DNA from: Lachnospiraceae bacterium
GTDB lineage: Bacteria > Bacillota > Clostridia > Lachnospirales > Lachnospiraceae
Direction: 5' to 3'
Assembly: GCA_024698145.1 (NCBI GenBank)
Contig: JAILRO010000044.1
Location: 1-64,000 of the forward strand
DNA: 64,000 bases
The translations under genes and the position numbers were made by a program. Below are positions 31,721 through 41,834 of this stretch, piece after piece (position 1 is the stretch's first letter; the number at the start of each line of letters is the position of its first letter). Below the pieces are notes generated by a model. The model worked only from the letters and a program-made list of their open reading frames with translations, did no database searches and was not told where the DNA came from.

Positions 31721-32956
31721 ATGAGGTGCAGAAAAATAGTTGACATAATATCGGTTTCGCTGGCGCTTGCAATAATGTTGGCAAGTGGTGGAAAAGTAAA
31801 CGCAAAGGAGATAACCATTCCATCGCAGCCGGCCACAACACAACAGGATACGCAAAGCACTTCGGAAGAAAAGAGTACACGTGAAACTAAAGAAAATGAG
31901 GCTACAACGGAATCGGTTGTAGATGCACAGGCAGGGGCAACACAGGTCTATCAATGTGCGAAAGCATTAGATGAGGATGTTCCGGAATTTACAACTGACG
32001 GTATAAGTCAGTATTGGAATAAAAAGAAAACAGCTTATTATGATGCAGATGAGAAAGTAACAGGTTGGAATGTTATTGACGGAAAACTTTATTATTTCGA
32101 TAAAAAGGGTAAGTTGTTTACCGATACCGGAATGCAGAAGGTTGGTAAAAAGTTCTATTATTTTAGTGAAGAACATTTTGCTTTATATGGTGTATATACG
32201 TCTGAGGATAGGGCGTATTATTTCGTGAAAAAAGGCGGAGAAAGATGCGAAAAACAAGGTGTTGTTAAGTTCTCCGGCGAGTATTATTGCATACAAAATG
32301 ATGCGTCTTTAAAAAGCGGATGGTACAGAAACGATAAGGGTAAAAGATATTATTTTGATAAAGAAACATACAAAGCATTAAAAGATTGGAATTATGTTGG
32401 TAAGTATAAGTTTTTCTTTAACACAAAAGGACAACTTATGCAGGATGTCAGAAAAAAACTTACCAAATCTCAGAAGAAGGAATACTTTATAAGAGTTAAC
32501 AGAAAGGCAAGTTGTGTCACAGTATATGCCAAAGACGGAGATAAAGGATTCACTATTCCTGTTGTTGCTTTTATCTGTTCAGCCGGTAAAGAAACACCGA
32601 AGGGTTCATTTACAATCAAAGATAAACTCAGATGGCATGAACTTATGGGACCGTGCTGGGGACAGTGGTGCATGCACTTGACCACGGATATTTTATTCCA
32701 TTCGGTTTATTACGACAAAGAAAGAGATAAGAAGTCGCTTAACGTATCTGCTTACAACAAGCTTGGAACGATGGCTTCTCATGGATGTGTTCGTATGAGA
32801 GCCGGTGATTGTAAATGGATATATGACAACTGTAATGTTGGAACCAAAGTAGAGATATACAATAATAAGAAGAATCCGGGTCCATTTGATAAACCGACAA
32901 TTAAGAAATTGTCTTCCGGACATACTTGGGATCCTACAGATCCAACTATTAAATGA
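31721..32956 (+). CDS. Secreted L,D-transpeptidase (YkuD) with cell-wall-binding repeats
   Basis: Signal peptide; VTGWNVIDGKLYYFDKKGKLFT-type repeats; catalytic LGTMASHGCVRMRAGDCKWIYDN. Confidence 0.93.
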   Translation: MRCRKIVDIISVSLALAIMLASGGKVNAKEITIPSQPATTQQDTQSTSEEKSTRETKENEATTESVVDAQAGATQVYQCAKALDEDVPEFTTDGISQYWNKKKTAYYDADEKVTGWNVIDGKLYYFDKKGKLFTDTGMQKVGKKFYYFSEEHFALYGVYTSEDRAYYFVKKGGERCEKQGVVKFSGEYYCIQNDASLKSGWYRNDKGKRYYFDKETYKALKDWNYVGKYKFFFNTKGQLMQDVRKKLTKSQKKEYFIRVNRKASCVTVYAKDGDKGFTIPVVAFICSAGKETPKGSFTIKDKLRWHELMGPCWGQWCMHLTTDILFHSVYYDKERDKKSLNVSAYNKLGTMASHGCVRMRAGDCKWIYDNCNVGTKVEIYNNKKNPGPFDKPTIKKLSSGHTWDPTDPTIK

Positions 32957-32963
32957 TGTTTTA

Positions 32964-32999
32964 GACTGCGTATTACTGAATATGGTACGCAGTCTTTTA
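32964..32999 (+). terminator. Intrinsic terminator-like hairpin
   Basis: GACTGCGTA...TACGCAGTC followed by TTTT. Confidence 0.75.
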
Positions 33000-33110
33000 G
33001 TTTACATAATACATGGTAATATAATTACTGAATTTATATATTTTTGTTGTTTATTTTTACTAATAGTGATACAATAGGCACATAATTATGTAATTTTTTA
33101 AGGGGAAGTT

Positions 33111-34958
33111 ATGGATAAATATTGGAAAACATCGCAAAAATCAATAATAGCGTATGCGCATCTGTTTGGTTTGGCGATAATTGCATTCTCTGTGCTTTTG
33201 TTTTTGAACTTTTATGCGCTTTTTCGTAGCTCGAGAAGTAATCTGATAGATTCTCAACAAAATGATGTTGAACAATCAGCCATTAAGACAACTTCGATAA
33301 TTGAGGACAGTGTTAATGCCATCGAACTTACAACGTATGTACTTGATAAGATGATGGTGGATGGATTTACAGAGGAACAGATTACGGCATATCTTACAGA
33401 GCAGACGGAAGTATATACGAACGCTGTAGGTATGGATTTCACAGGAATTTATGGGTACATCAATGGAGAATATCTCGATGGATCCGGCTGGGTTCCTGAT
33501 GATGATTATGTACCTGAAACGAGAGATTGGTATAAGGCTGCAATAGAATCGGATGGTGATATTGCTTTTGTTTCGCCTTATCTTGATATGCAGACAGGAA
33601 GCATGGTAATGTCTGTCAGTAAAATGTTAAATGATGGCAAGAGTGTGGTATCAGTTGATGTTGTGTTGGATGACATACAAAAAATAACCAAAGATCGAGT
33701 TCCGAAAGGTGAGGGCAATTATGCATTGGTGTTGTCAGGAGATGGAACGGTTGTTGCTCATTCTGCTCAGTCAAAGGTTGGACAATCTTATCTTAATGGT
33801 ACAGGAACACTTGGTAATATCGTTGCCAAGAAATTGTTTGAAACTAAGGATAAGAACTTCGTTGCACAATATAACGGTGTCAGGTACATGGTATTTTCGG
33901 CGCCGATCGGAGATGATTGGTATGCACTTACTGTTATGAATGAGAACAGTCTTTACGGACCGTTAAGAGGCTTGTATTTCATCTTCTTCATTGTGCTTAT
34001 ATTCTTTGTTGGTGTGATTAGTGCTATTTTTATCAAGCTGACACAAAAGCGTACAGAGGCAGAAAGCCTTAATGTACAGCTTCGCTCTATATCGGCAATA
34101 TATCGAACTGTGCATATGATTGACCTTAATGCGGATACATTTAAAGAGATAACAAGTACTCCGGAAATAAGCACGATGTTGCTTAATGGTTCAGAACATG
34201 CAGGCGATACACTTAAGCTTGTTATGGATATGAAGACGGCTGAGATTTCCAAAAAGTCGCTTGAACCATTCCTTGACCTTTCAACTCTTGATGAACGTCT
34301 TAAGTCGACAGGTACGGTTACTCAGGAGTTCCTTAATGATAACAACATGTGGTTCCGTGCGAGATTTGTTTCGGTAGATAATAATGATGACGGAACCCTT
34401 CACAGAGTATTATACATGGTTGAGGCGATAGATGAGGAGAAGAGACAACGTGATAATCTTCAGTATCTGTCAGAGACAGACCGTATGACGGGAATTCTTA
34501 ACAGAGGTGGCGGCGAGACAAAGATTCGTGAAATGATTGAGAATGGACGAGGTGGAATGTTCTGTTTGTTGGATGCTGATAAGTTCAAATCAATCAATGA
34601 TAACTATGGACACGGTGCAGGTGACAAAGTTCTTATTGAAATTGCTAATTGTTTGAAACGATCATTTAGAGGTAATGACGTTGTGCTAAGACTTGGTGGA
34701 GATGAGTTTGCGGCATATGCGCCTACCGTTATGAATGAGAAGATGGGTAAGCCTATTATAGACAGATTCTTTGATAATATTAATCAGATAGAGATTGAAG
34801 AATTAAAGGGACGTAAAATATGCGTAAGTATGGGAGTCGCATTCTATCAGACGGGCGACACATATTCTTTTGATGAACTATACAAGAGAGCTGACCAAGG
34901 AACCTACATAAGTAAGAAACATGAAGGTAATTATGTGACCTTCGAAGGGAAAGAATAA
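33111..34958 (+). CDS. Membrane-bound Cache-like sensor diguanylate cyclase (GGDEF)
   Basis: Two TM segments flanking an extracytoplasmic domain (dCache-like GWVPDDDYVPETRDWYKAA) and RLGGDEFAAYAP. Confidence 0.93.
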   Translation: MDKYWKTSQKSIIAYAHLFGLAIIAFSVLLFLNFYALFRSSRSNLIDSQQNDVEQSAIKTTSIIEDSVNAIELTTYVLDKMMVDGFTEEQITAYLTEQTEVYTNAVGMDFTGIYGYINGEYLDGSGWVPDDDYVPETRDWYKAAIESDGDIAFVSPYLDMQTGSMVMSVSKMLNDGKSVVSVDVVLDDIQKITKDRVPKGEGNYALVLSGDGTVVAHSAQSKVGQSYLNGTGTLGNIVAKKLFETKDKNFVAQYNGVRYMVFSAPIGDDWYALTVMNENSLYGPLRGLYFIFFIVLIFFVGVISAIFIKLTQKRTEAESLNVQLRSISAIYRTVHMIDLNADTFKEITSTPEISTMLLNGSEHAGDTLKLVMDMKTAEISKKSLEPFLDLSTLDERLKSTGTVTQEFLNDNNMWFRARFVSVDNNDDGTLHRVLYMVEAIDEEKRQRDNLQYLSETDRMTGILNRGGGETKIREMIENGRGGMFCLLDADKFKSINDNYGHGAGDKVLIEIANCLKRSFRGNDVVLRLGGDEFAAYAPTVMNEKMGKPIIDRFFDNINQIEIEELKGRKICVSMGVAFYQTGDTYSFDELYKRADQGTYISKKHEGNYVTFEGKE

Positions 34959-34966
34959 TTTTTAAG

Positions 34967-34994
34967 AATGACTGCTGGTCGGCAGTCATTTTTT
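34967..34994 (+). terminator. Intrinsic terminator
   Basis: AATGACTGC-tggtc-GGCAGTCATTTTTT. Confidence 0.88.
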
Positions 34995-35109
34995 GTGCTC
35001 AAACCCTTGATAATGCGTGGCAATCCTTGACAAATATATTGCTTATAGGTAAAATATTATAGTTAATACAGTTTTATATTTTTTTGACATATTAAGGAGG
35101 AACAACAAG

Positions 35110-37539
35110 ATGGCAACATCATATAATCATCGGTTGATTGAAGGAAAGTGGAGAGAAAAATGGGAGAAGAATCCCGTTAATGTAGAAGACGGTAAGAAGC
35201 CAAAATATTACTGTCTCGATATGTTCCCATATCCTTCAGGTAATGGTCTTCACGTAGGACATTGGAGAGGATACGTTATTTCGGACGTTTGGAGCCGTTA
35301 CAAAATGATGCAGGGGTATTATCTCATTCATCCGATGGGCTGGGACGCATTTGGTCTCCCTGCGGAGAACTATGCTATTAAGCATGGAATTCATCCATCA
35401 ATTTCTACAGCAGAGAATGTTGCTAACATTAAGAAGCAGATTAATGAGATTGCTGCTATATATGATTGGGACAGAGAAGTTAACACTACTGATCCTAACT
35501 ACTATAAATGGACACAGTGGATTTTTGTTAAGATGTTTGAAAAAGGTCTTGCTTACGAGAAAGAGATGCCTATTAACTGGTGTCCGTCATGTAAGACAGG
35601 TCTTGCAAATGAAGAGGTTGTTGATGGTAAATGTGAGCGTTGTCACAGTGAGGTAACCAAGAAGAACCTTCGTCAGTGGATGCTTAAAATTACAGCTTAT
35701 GCAGATAGACTCCTTTCAGACCTTGATAAGCTTGATTGGCCTGAAAAGGTTAAGAAGATGCAGACAGACTGGATAGGTAAATCATACGGTGCTGAGGTTA
35801 ATTTTGCGGTTGATGGTATGGATGAAAGTATTACCGTATATACAACAAGACCTGATACATTATACGGAGCAACATTTATGGTACTTGCACCTGAGCATGC
35901 ATTGGCTGCTAAGCTTGCAACTGATGAGACTAGAGAAGCGGTAGAGAAGTATATCTATGATGCTTCGATGAAATCTAATGTAGATCGTATGCAGGATAAG
36001 GAAAAGACAGGTGTATTTACAGGTTCTTATGCTATCAATCCGTTAAATGGAGCAAAGACACCAATCTGGCTTTCTGATTATGTACTTGCAGATTATGGTA
36101 CAGGTGCAATCATGTGTGTACCTGCTCATGATGACAGAGACTTTGCATTTGCTAAGAAGTTTGACCTTCCTATCATTCAGGTTATTGCCGAGGATGGTAA
36201 GGAGATTCCGGATATGACCGAGGCATATACAGAGGCTAAAGGAACGATGATTAATTCAGGTGAATGGAACGGAAGAGAGTCTGCAGAACTTAAGCGTGAA
36301 GCACCTGAGATGATAGAGAAGCTTGGATATGGTAAAAAGACTGTTAATTATAAGCTTCGTGATTGGGTATTCTCTCGTCAGCGTTATTGGGGTGAGCCAA
36401 TCCCTATTGTGCACTGTCCTGATTGTGGCGCAGTAGCGGTACCTGAAGATCAGCTTCCGGTATTACTTCCTGATGTTGAGAAGTATGAGCCTACAGGAAC
36501 AGGTGAGTCACCTCTTGCAGCTATTGATTCATGGGTTAATACTACTTGTCCTAAGTGTGGCAAGCCTGCAAAACGTGAGACAAACACAATGCCTCAGTGG
36601 GCAGGTTCCTCATGGTATTTCCTTCGTTACGTTGACAGCAAGAATGATAAAGCATTGGTTGATAAGGAGAAGGCACATAAGTACCTTCCTGTTGATATGT
36701 ACATTGGTGGTGTTGAGCATGCGGTACTTCATTTGCTCTACTCTCGTTTCTACACAAAATTCTTGTATGATATCGGTGTAGTTGACTTTGAAGAGCCGTT
36801 TACCAAGCTGTTCAATCAGGGTATGATTTGTGGTCGTGATAAAGATACAGGCGCTGCCACAAAGATGAGTAAATCACTTGGTAACATCGTTTCACCTGAT
36901 GATATGGTAAGAGATTACGGTTGCGATGCGCTTCGTCTCTACGAGCTCTTTATCGGACCACCGGAGCTTGATTCGATTTGGGATGACAGAGGAATTGATG
37001 GAGTATATCGTTTCCTTGCAAGATTCTATACAATGGTAACGAACAATATTGAGAAAAATGTACCTGAGACAGAAGAACTTGTTAAGCTTCGTCATAAGCT
37101 TACACATGTTATTACAACACGTCTTGAAAGTTTCTCATTTAATACGGTAATATCAGGTTTCATGGAGTATAACAACAAGTTTGTTGAACTTACCAAAACT
37201 ACAGGTGTCGATCGCGAGACACTTAAGACAATGGTTAGACTTATAGCTCCGTTTGCACCTCATGTAGGAGAGGAACTTTGGGAACAGCTTGGAGGAACAG
37301 AGTCTGTATTTGCTGCAGGCTGGCCTGAGTACGATGATGACAAGATTAACGATAATGTTATTACAATTCCTGTTCAGATTAACGGAAAGACTAAAGGAAC
37401 TATTGATATTGCTGCCGATGAAGCTAAGGATGCTGTACTTGCCAAAGGAAAAGAGGCTATTGCAGATAAGCTTGCCGGACTTAATATCATCAAAGAGATA
37501 TACGTACCGGGCAAAATCGTAAATATTGTTGCGAAGTAA
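35110..37539 (+). CDS. leuS: Leucyl-tRNA synthetase
   Basis: FPYPSGNGLHVGHWRGYV (HIGH-like) and KMSKSLGNIVSPD (KMSKS); LeuRS editing domain. Confidence 0.98.
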   Translation: MATSYNHRLIEGKWREKWEKNPVNVEDGKKPKYYCLDMFPYPSGNGLHVGHWRGYVISDVWSRYKMMQGYYLIHPMGWDAFGLPAENYAIKHGIHPSISTAENVANIKKQINEIAAIYDWDREVNTTDPNYYKWTQWIFVKMFEKGLAYEKEMPINWCPSCKTGLANEEVVDGKCERCHSEVTKKNLRQWMLKITAYADRLLSDLDKLDWPEKVKKMQTDWIGKSYGAEVNFAVDGMDESITVYTTRPDTLYGATFMVLAPEHALAAKLATDETREAVEKYIYDASMKSNVDRMQDKEKTGVFTGSYAINPLNGAKTPIWLSDYVLADYGTGAIMCVPAHDDRDFAFAKKFDLPIIQVIAEDGKEIPDMTEAYTEAKGTMINSGEWNGRESAELKREAPEMIEKLGYGKKTVNYKLRDWVFSRQRYWGEPIPIVHCPDCGAVAVPEDQLPVLLPDVEKYEPTGTGESPLAAIDSWVNTTCPKCGKPAKRETNTMPQWAGSSWYFLRYVDSKNDKALVDKEKAHKYLPVDMYIGGVEHAVLHLLYSRFYTKFLYDIGVVDFEEPFTKLFNQGMICGRDKDTGAATKMSKSLGNIVSPDDMVRDYGCDALRLYELFIGPPELDSIWDDRGIDGVYRFLARFYTMVTNNIEKNVPETEELVKLRHKLTHVITTRLESFSFNTVISGFMEYNNKFVELTKTTGVDRETLKTMVRLIAPFAPHVGEELWEQLGGTESVFAAGWPEYDDDKINDNVITIPVQINGKTKGTIDIAADEAKDAVLAKGKEAIADKLAGLNIIKEIYVPGKIVNIVAK

Positions 37540-37540
37540 A

Positions 37541-38169
37541 TTGCTGTTTAATGTACTTTTTATATGTAACGGACGCGTATGGATTATCAGATACATGAAT
37601 ATCCTGTATCCAGGTGAAAGACGCTAAGAGTTTGTAAGTATGCCGACTACACTTTCTTATAATACGCGACCGGCTATGGATTCGACATCCTGTCTCAACA
37701 TGCCTTGCCTGACATCCATGTCAGGCATTCGCTTATGTACTCACGGCATACCAACAAACTCTAAGTGTCTTTCAGATGTCACAGGATATTACATGCACAG
37801 ATAATCCCACGCTGTTCCGTTCGTGTAGGAAAGTGAATCAAGTCAGCTGATGCGAGCCGAAGGCGAGTCGCGCACCACGTCCGTTTAGGGACATTTTTTG
37901 TGAAACTTCGAAACGTATATCAGGCGTCGAATTATGTTGCAGTATCCATAAGCAGGTCCTCTTTGACCGCCGGTAATTAGTGAGTACGTAGTACGATCTT
38001 AGTACCGTTGCGCTCAAAACGGGCGAAATCCCCTCTCTCTTAGCGAATGCAAAGCATGAGCTTAGAGACAGGGCATGCCTTGTGCTGCTTGCCTGCGTTG
38101 GAACTGCAATCATTAGAGACGCTTTAAAACAATTAGAAGTTTCGCTCGTAAAACTTAATTAAACAGCAA
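37541..38169. repeat. 629-bp structured intergenic element with 12-bp terminal inverted repeats; candidate ncRNA or non-autonomous mobile element
   Basis: Ends TTGCTGTTTAAT...ATTAAACAGCAA; two nested long-hairpin domains (about 37570-37825 and 37902-38143); left 70 nt has a ~91% identical inverted relative at 178-247; no convincing ORF. Confidence 0.85.
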
Positions 38170-38196
38170 ATTATAATATTTTGGAGTTATGATAAT

Positions 38197-39789
38197 ATGT
38201 CAGATATAAAGAAAGAAATAGAGAAACGTCGTACATTTGCGATAATTTCACATCCGGATGCGGGTAAGACAACGCTCACAGAGAAGTTTCTTCTCTTTGG
38301 TGGTGCGATTAATACCGCAGGTTCGGTTAAAGGTAAGGCTAATTCGAAGTATGCTGTTTCGGACTGGATGGATATAGAGAAGGAGAGAGGTATTTCGGTA
38401 ACTTCCTCTGTGTTACAGTTCCAGTATGATGGATATTGCATTAATATCCTTGATACCCCCGGACATCAGGACTTTTCCGAGGATACTTACAGAACTTTAA
38501 TGGCGGCAGATTCTGCCGTGATGGTAATAGATGCATCTAAAGGTGTTGAGGCACAGACTATCAAGCTTTTTAAGGTCTGTGTTATGAGACATATACCTAT
38601 ATTTACATTCATCAACAAGATGGATAGAGATGCGAAAGACACATTTGAACTTCTTGACGATATAGAGACAGTATTGGGTATACAGACTTGCCCGGTTAAC
38701 TGGCCTATTGGTTCAGGTAAACAATTTAAAGGTGTGTATGACAGAGCATCAAGGGTTGTATCTAAGTTCCAGGCTGTGTCAACAGGAGGAGCTAAGAAGG
38801 CTGAAGAAACGGATTATTCAATTGATGACGAACAGTTGAAGAACGATATTGGTGAGGAATTATATAATCAACTTATGGAGGAAGTGGAGCTTCTTGATGG
38901 AGCGAGCGAGCCTCTTGATCAGGAAAAGGTTGATAAAGGTGAACTTTCACCGGTATTTTTCGGTTCTGCACTTAATACATTTGGTATAGAGACGTTTCTT
39001 AACCATTTCCTGAAGATGACAACATCGCCTCTTCCGAGAATGTCCAATGAAGGTCTTATTGACCCGATGAGTGAAGATTTTTCGGCGTTTGTATTCAAGA
39101 TTCAGGCAAACATGAATAAGGCGCATCGTGATAGAATTGCATTTATGAGAATATGTTCAGGAAGATTCGATGCGAGCAAAGATATATATCATGTTCAGAG
39201 TAAGAGGAAAATGAAGCTTTCACAGCCACAGCAGCTCATGGCTCAGGACAGAAAGGTTGTTGATGAGGCTTATGCCGGTGACGTTATAGGTGTTTTTGAT
39301 CCGGGTATTTTCTCAATTGGTGACACATTATGTCAACCGGGTAAGAAGTTTGAATATGAAGGTATTCCTACATTTGCACCGGAACATTTCTGTAGAGTAG
39401 TGCAGATGAATACAATGAAACGTAAGCAGTTTGTACAGGGAGTTACACAGATTGCTCAGGAAGGTGCTATTCAGATATTCCAGGAATATACAGCAGGAAT
39501 GAGCGAGATAATTGTGGGAGTTGTTGGTGTTCTTCAGTTTGAGGTACTCAAATACCGACTTGAGAACGAGTACGGTTGCGAAATTAAGCTTGAACCGCTT
39601 CCGTATAATTTTATAAGATGGATTAAAGATCCTTCTACTGATGTTAATTCGTTAAAACGAGTTAATGAAGTTAAGAAGGTTAAGGATATGAAAGGTAATC
39701 CACTTCTTTTATTTACAAATCAGTGGACAATTAACACGGTTCTTGAACACAATGAGGGATTGGAGCTTCTTGAGTTTAGGAAGAATTAA
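38197..39789 (+). CDS. prfC: Peptide chain release factor 3
   Basis: IISHPDAGKTTLTEKFLLFGGAI, DTPGHQDFSEDTYRTL and NKMDRDAKD; RF3-type GTPase. Confidence 0.97.
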   Translation: MSDIKKEIEKRRTFAIISHPDAGKTTLTEKFLLFGGAINTAGSVKGKANSKYAVSDWMDIEKERGISVTSSVLQFQYDGYCINILDTPGHQDFSEDTYRTLMAADSAVMVIDASKGVEAQTIKLFKVCVMRHIPIFTFINKMDRDAKDTFELLDDIETVLGIQTCPVNWPIGSGKQFKGVYDRASRVVSKFQAVSTGGAKKAEETDYSIDDEQLKNDIGEELYNQLMEEVELLDGASEPLDQEKVDKGELSPVFFGSALNTFGIETFLNHFLKMTTSPLPRMSNEGLIDPMSEDFSAFVFKIQANMNKAHRDRIAFMRICSGRFDASKDIYHVQSKRKMKLSQPQQLMAQDRKVVDEAYAGDVIGVFDPGIFSIGDTLCQPGKKFEYEGIPTFAPEHFCRVVQMNTMKRKQFVQGVTQIAQEGAIQIFQEYTAGMSEIIVGVVGVLQFEVLKYRLENEYGCEIKLEPLPYNFIRWIKDPSTDVNSLKRVNEVKKVKDMKGNPLLLFTNQWTINTVLEHNEGLELLEFRKN

Positions 39790-39836
39790 TGGTTACTTAT
39801 TATGGGGTTAATGTAATTGGGGGAAGGAGGTTATAT

Positions 39837-41327
39837 ATGGAGCAGAACAAGAAGAGATTTTCTATAGGTGAGAAGATGTATCTTTTTGTTATTCTTACTG
39901 TTTTTGCGGCAGCATTTGGCGCAGCCATGATTACATATTTAATTAATGTCGGTAAGATAGACAGATATTTCAAAAGTCTTGCAATGGATTCTGCAACAAA
40001 CTTTTCTGCTTTTGTAGATGGCGATTTCTTGACTGAACTTGCTAAAGTCGCAGAGTCAGATGAGTTTCAAAAGCTTAGAGATAAAGCGGAAGCAGAGGAT
40101 GATGAAAAAGTCATCGAGGAGTACCTAAAGACAGCGGGACTTTGGGATAACTATTGTGAACAGAGAAGCCTGCTTTGTCGATATCTTCGCAATATGGAGG
40201 ATATCAAATACCTTTATATAATCAAGTGGGGTGGCGATGACGCTGACCACGACATGTATCTGCTTGATGATGATGATAATCCTATATACGAAACAGGTTA
40301 TTTTGAATTAAGAGAAGCAGAATTTGCCGGTGTTGATGCCAGTGAGTTTATACCACCAACGATTTCTCATGGTGATTGGGGATGGCTTTGTTCAGCGTAT
40401 GCACCTGTATATGATTCAGACGGCAACCTTGTTTGTCATATAGGTTGTGATGTTGGAATGGATGACATCATGAAAGAAAGAAGAACGGTTTTGTTGTATG
40501 TCATTATCGGTTCTGTAGTGTTTACGTTGGTAGTGTTTGCTTGTGCAGTGCTTCTTATTAACAAAGTTGTTGTGAAACCACTTGATGAGTTAACGGTGAG
40601 AATTAAGAAGTTTTCACCGGCCAATGACAAATCGTATGAGGAATCAGGCGTAATTGATGTCAAAGTCAAGCGGAATGATGAAATCGGAGAGATATATAAT
40701 GCTATTTATTCGATGCAAGTAAGAATTATTGATTATTTGCATGATATATCAAACATGGAACTCGATAAGCAAAGAACTGATGAGGTTTTGAAGAAAAAAG
40801 ATGAACAACTTGGTGTCATGAACAAGGAGGCCTATAGGGACTCTCTTACAAGTGTTGGTAACAAATCTGCATATATCAGGAAGATAGACGAGATTAATTC
40901 GAAACTGGGTTCAGAGATTACAGAATTTGCTGTTGTAATGGTTGATGTTAACCGACTTAAATATGTTAATGACAATTACGGACATAGTGCTGGAGATGCA
41001 TATCTCAAGGGGTGTTGTCGTGTTATCTGTAATGTATTTAAACATTCACCGATATTCCGTGTTGGAGGAGATGAGTTCGTTGCCTTGCTTGTAGGGGAAG
41101 ACTACGATAACAGGCAAGATAGGGTAAATGAACTGGTTGACAGCTTTGATCAGTCGTTTAAGAAAACGACAGTTGATCCGTGGTTTAGATATTCGGCAGC
41201 AGTTGGTATTGCAGAATATACCACGTCCGATGAAGATGTTGAAACGGTATTCAGACGAGCTGACAAAGCAATGTATGATGCAAAACAGCAATTTAAAAAG
41301 ATTAATAAAGTTCCTGAAAGAATATAA
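39837..41327 (+). CDS. Membrane-bound sensor diguanylate cyclase (GGDEF)
   Basis: N-terminal TM, extracytoplasmic domain, second TM, HAMP-like region and FRVGGDEFVALLVG. Confidence 0.92.
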   Translation: MEQNKKRFSIGEKMYLFVILTVFAAAFGAAMITYLINVGKIDRYFKSLAMDSATNFSAFVDGDFLTELAKVAESDEFQKLRDKAEAEDDEKVIEEYLKTAGLWDNYCEQRSLLCRYLRNMEDIKYLYIIKWGGDDADHDMYLLDDDDNPIYETGYFELREAEFAGVDASEFIPPTISHGDWGWLCSAYAPVYDSDGNLVCHIGCDVGMDDIMKERRTVLLYVIIGSVVFTLVVFACAVLLINKVVVKPLDELTVRIKKFSPANDKSYEESGVIDVKVKRNDEIGEIYNAIYSMQVRIIDYLHDISNMELDKQRTDEVLKKKDEQLGVMNKEAYRDSLTSVGNKSAYIRKIDEINSKLGSEITEFAVVMVDVNRLKYVNDNYGHSAGDAYLKGCCRVICNVFKHSPIFRVGGDEFVALLVGEDYDNRQDRVNELVDSFDQSFKKTTVDPWFRYSAAVGIAEYTTSDEDVETVFRRADKAMYDAKQQFKKINKVPERI

Positions 41328-41335
41328 TGATTATG

Positions 41336-41368
41336 AAAAAGGACCTGGCGTTATGCCAGGTCCTTTTT
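41336..41368. terminator. Bidirectional intrinsic terminator overlapping the 3' end of the minus-strand dtxR-like gene
   Basis: AAAAAGGACCTGGC-gttat-GCCAGGTCCTTTTT. Confidence 0.92.
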
Positions 41369-41722
41369 TACGTGATTCTTAATAGCTTCAAATGTTGTAT
41401 CACTTATGTAATGTTCGACTCTGCAGGCGTCTTCAGCAGCAGTTTTCTCGTCGACACCGATTCTTGTTAACAAATCTGTCAGTACGGTATGTCTTTCATA
41501 AATACGTTTTGCTAGTATCTCGCCACCTTCGGTTAATCTGATAAAACCGTTATCATCTTTCTTGATAAGACCTTCGTCCTTGAGCAAGCCCAGAGCGCGA
41601 CTTACGGAAGGCTTAGAATACCCCATATGTTCACCAATGTCTATTGCACGTACTTCTGTTGACTCTTGTGAAAGTACGTATATAGTTTCAAGATACATTT
41701 CCCCTGATTCTTGTAATGCCAT
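41351..41722 (-). CDS. DtxR/MntR family metal-dependent transcriptional regulator (short, no SH3 domain)
   Basis: ALQESGEMYLETIYVLSQE...VRAIDIGEHMGYSKPSVSRALGLLKDEGLI...RIYERHTVLTDLLTRIGVDEKTAAEDACRVEHYISD. Confidence 0.93.
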   Translation of the reverse strand: MALQESGEMYLETIYVLSQESTEVRAIDIGEHMGYSKPSVSRALGLLKDEGLIKKDDNGFIRLTEGGEILAKRIYERHTVLTDLLTRIGVDEKTAAEDACRVEHYISDTTFEAIKNHVKKDLA

Positions 41723-41834
41723 GTAACACGTCCCCTTTTTGTAGTATATAAATATTTTTGTCAGTATAAATCACGTATCAATTAGCGTAAGTTTACCATA
41801 AATCAAAGAAAAATACAAATAGTTAAAAATGTTA

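Noticed and set aside
33000-33009. Additional exact GTTTACATAA (plus strand), and TTATGTAAAC at 2638-2647 in dnaG
   Set aside because: Isolated copies in AT-rich sequence; the dnaG copy encodes the conserved SYVNL segment. Treated as chance, unlike the 63.1-63.5 kb cluster.
34995-35109. T-box leader for leuS
   Set aside because: No T-box motif or specifier-loop architecture in the ~115 nt after the upstream terminator.
37830-37880. Group II intron-like GC-rich hairpin (GCGAGCCGAAGGCGAGTCGC)
   Set aside because: Does not match a domain V pattern and no reverse transcriptase ORF is present.
37838-38113. ORF 37838-38113 (minus, 91 aa)
   Set aside because: Entirely within the structured element; composition and lack of RBS suggest a chance ORF.
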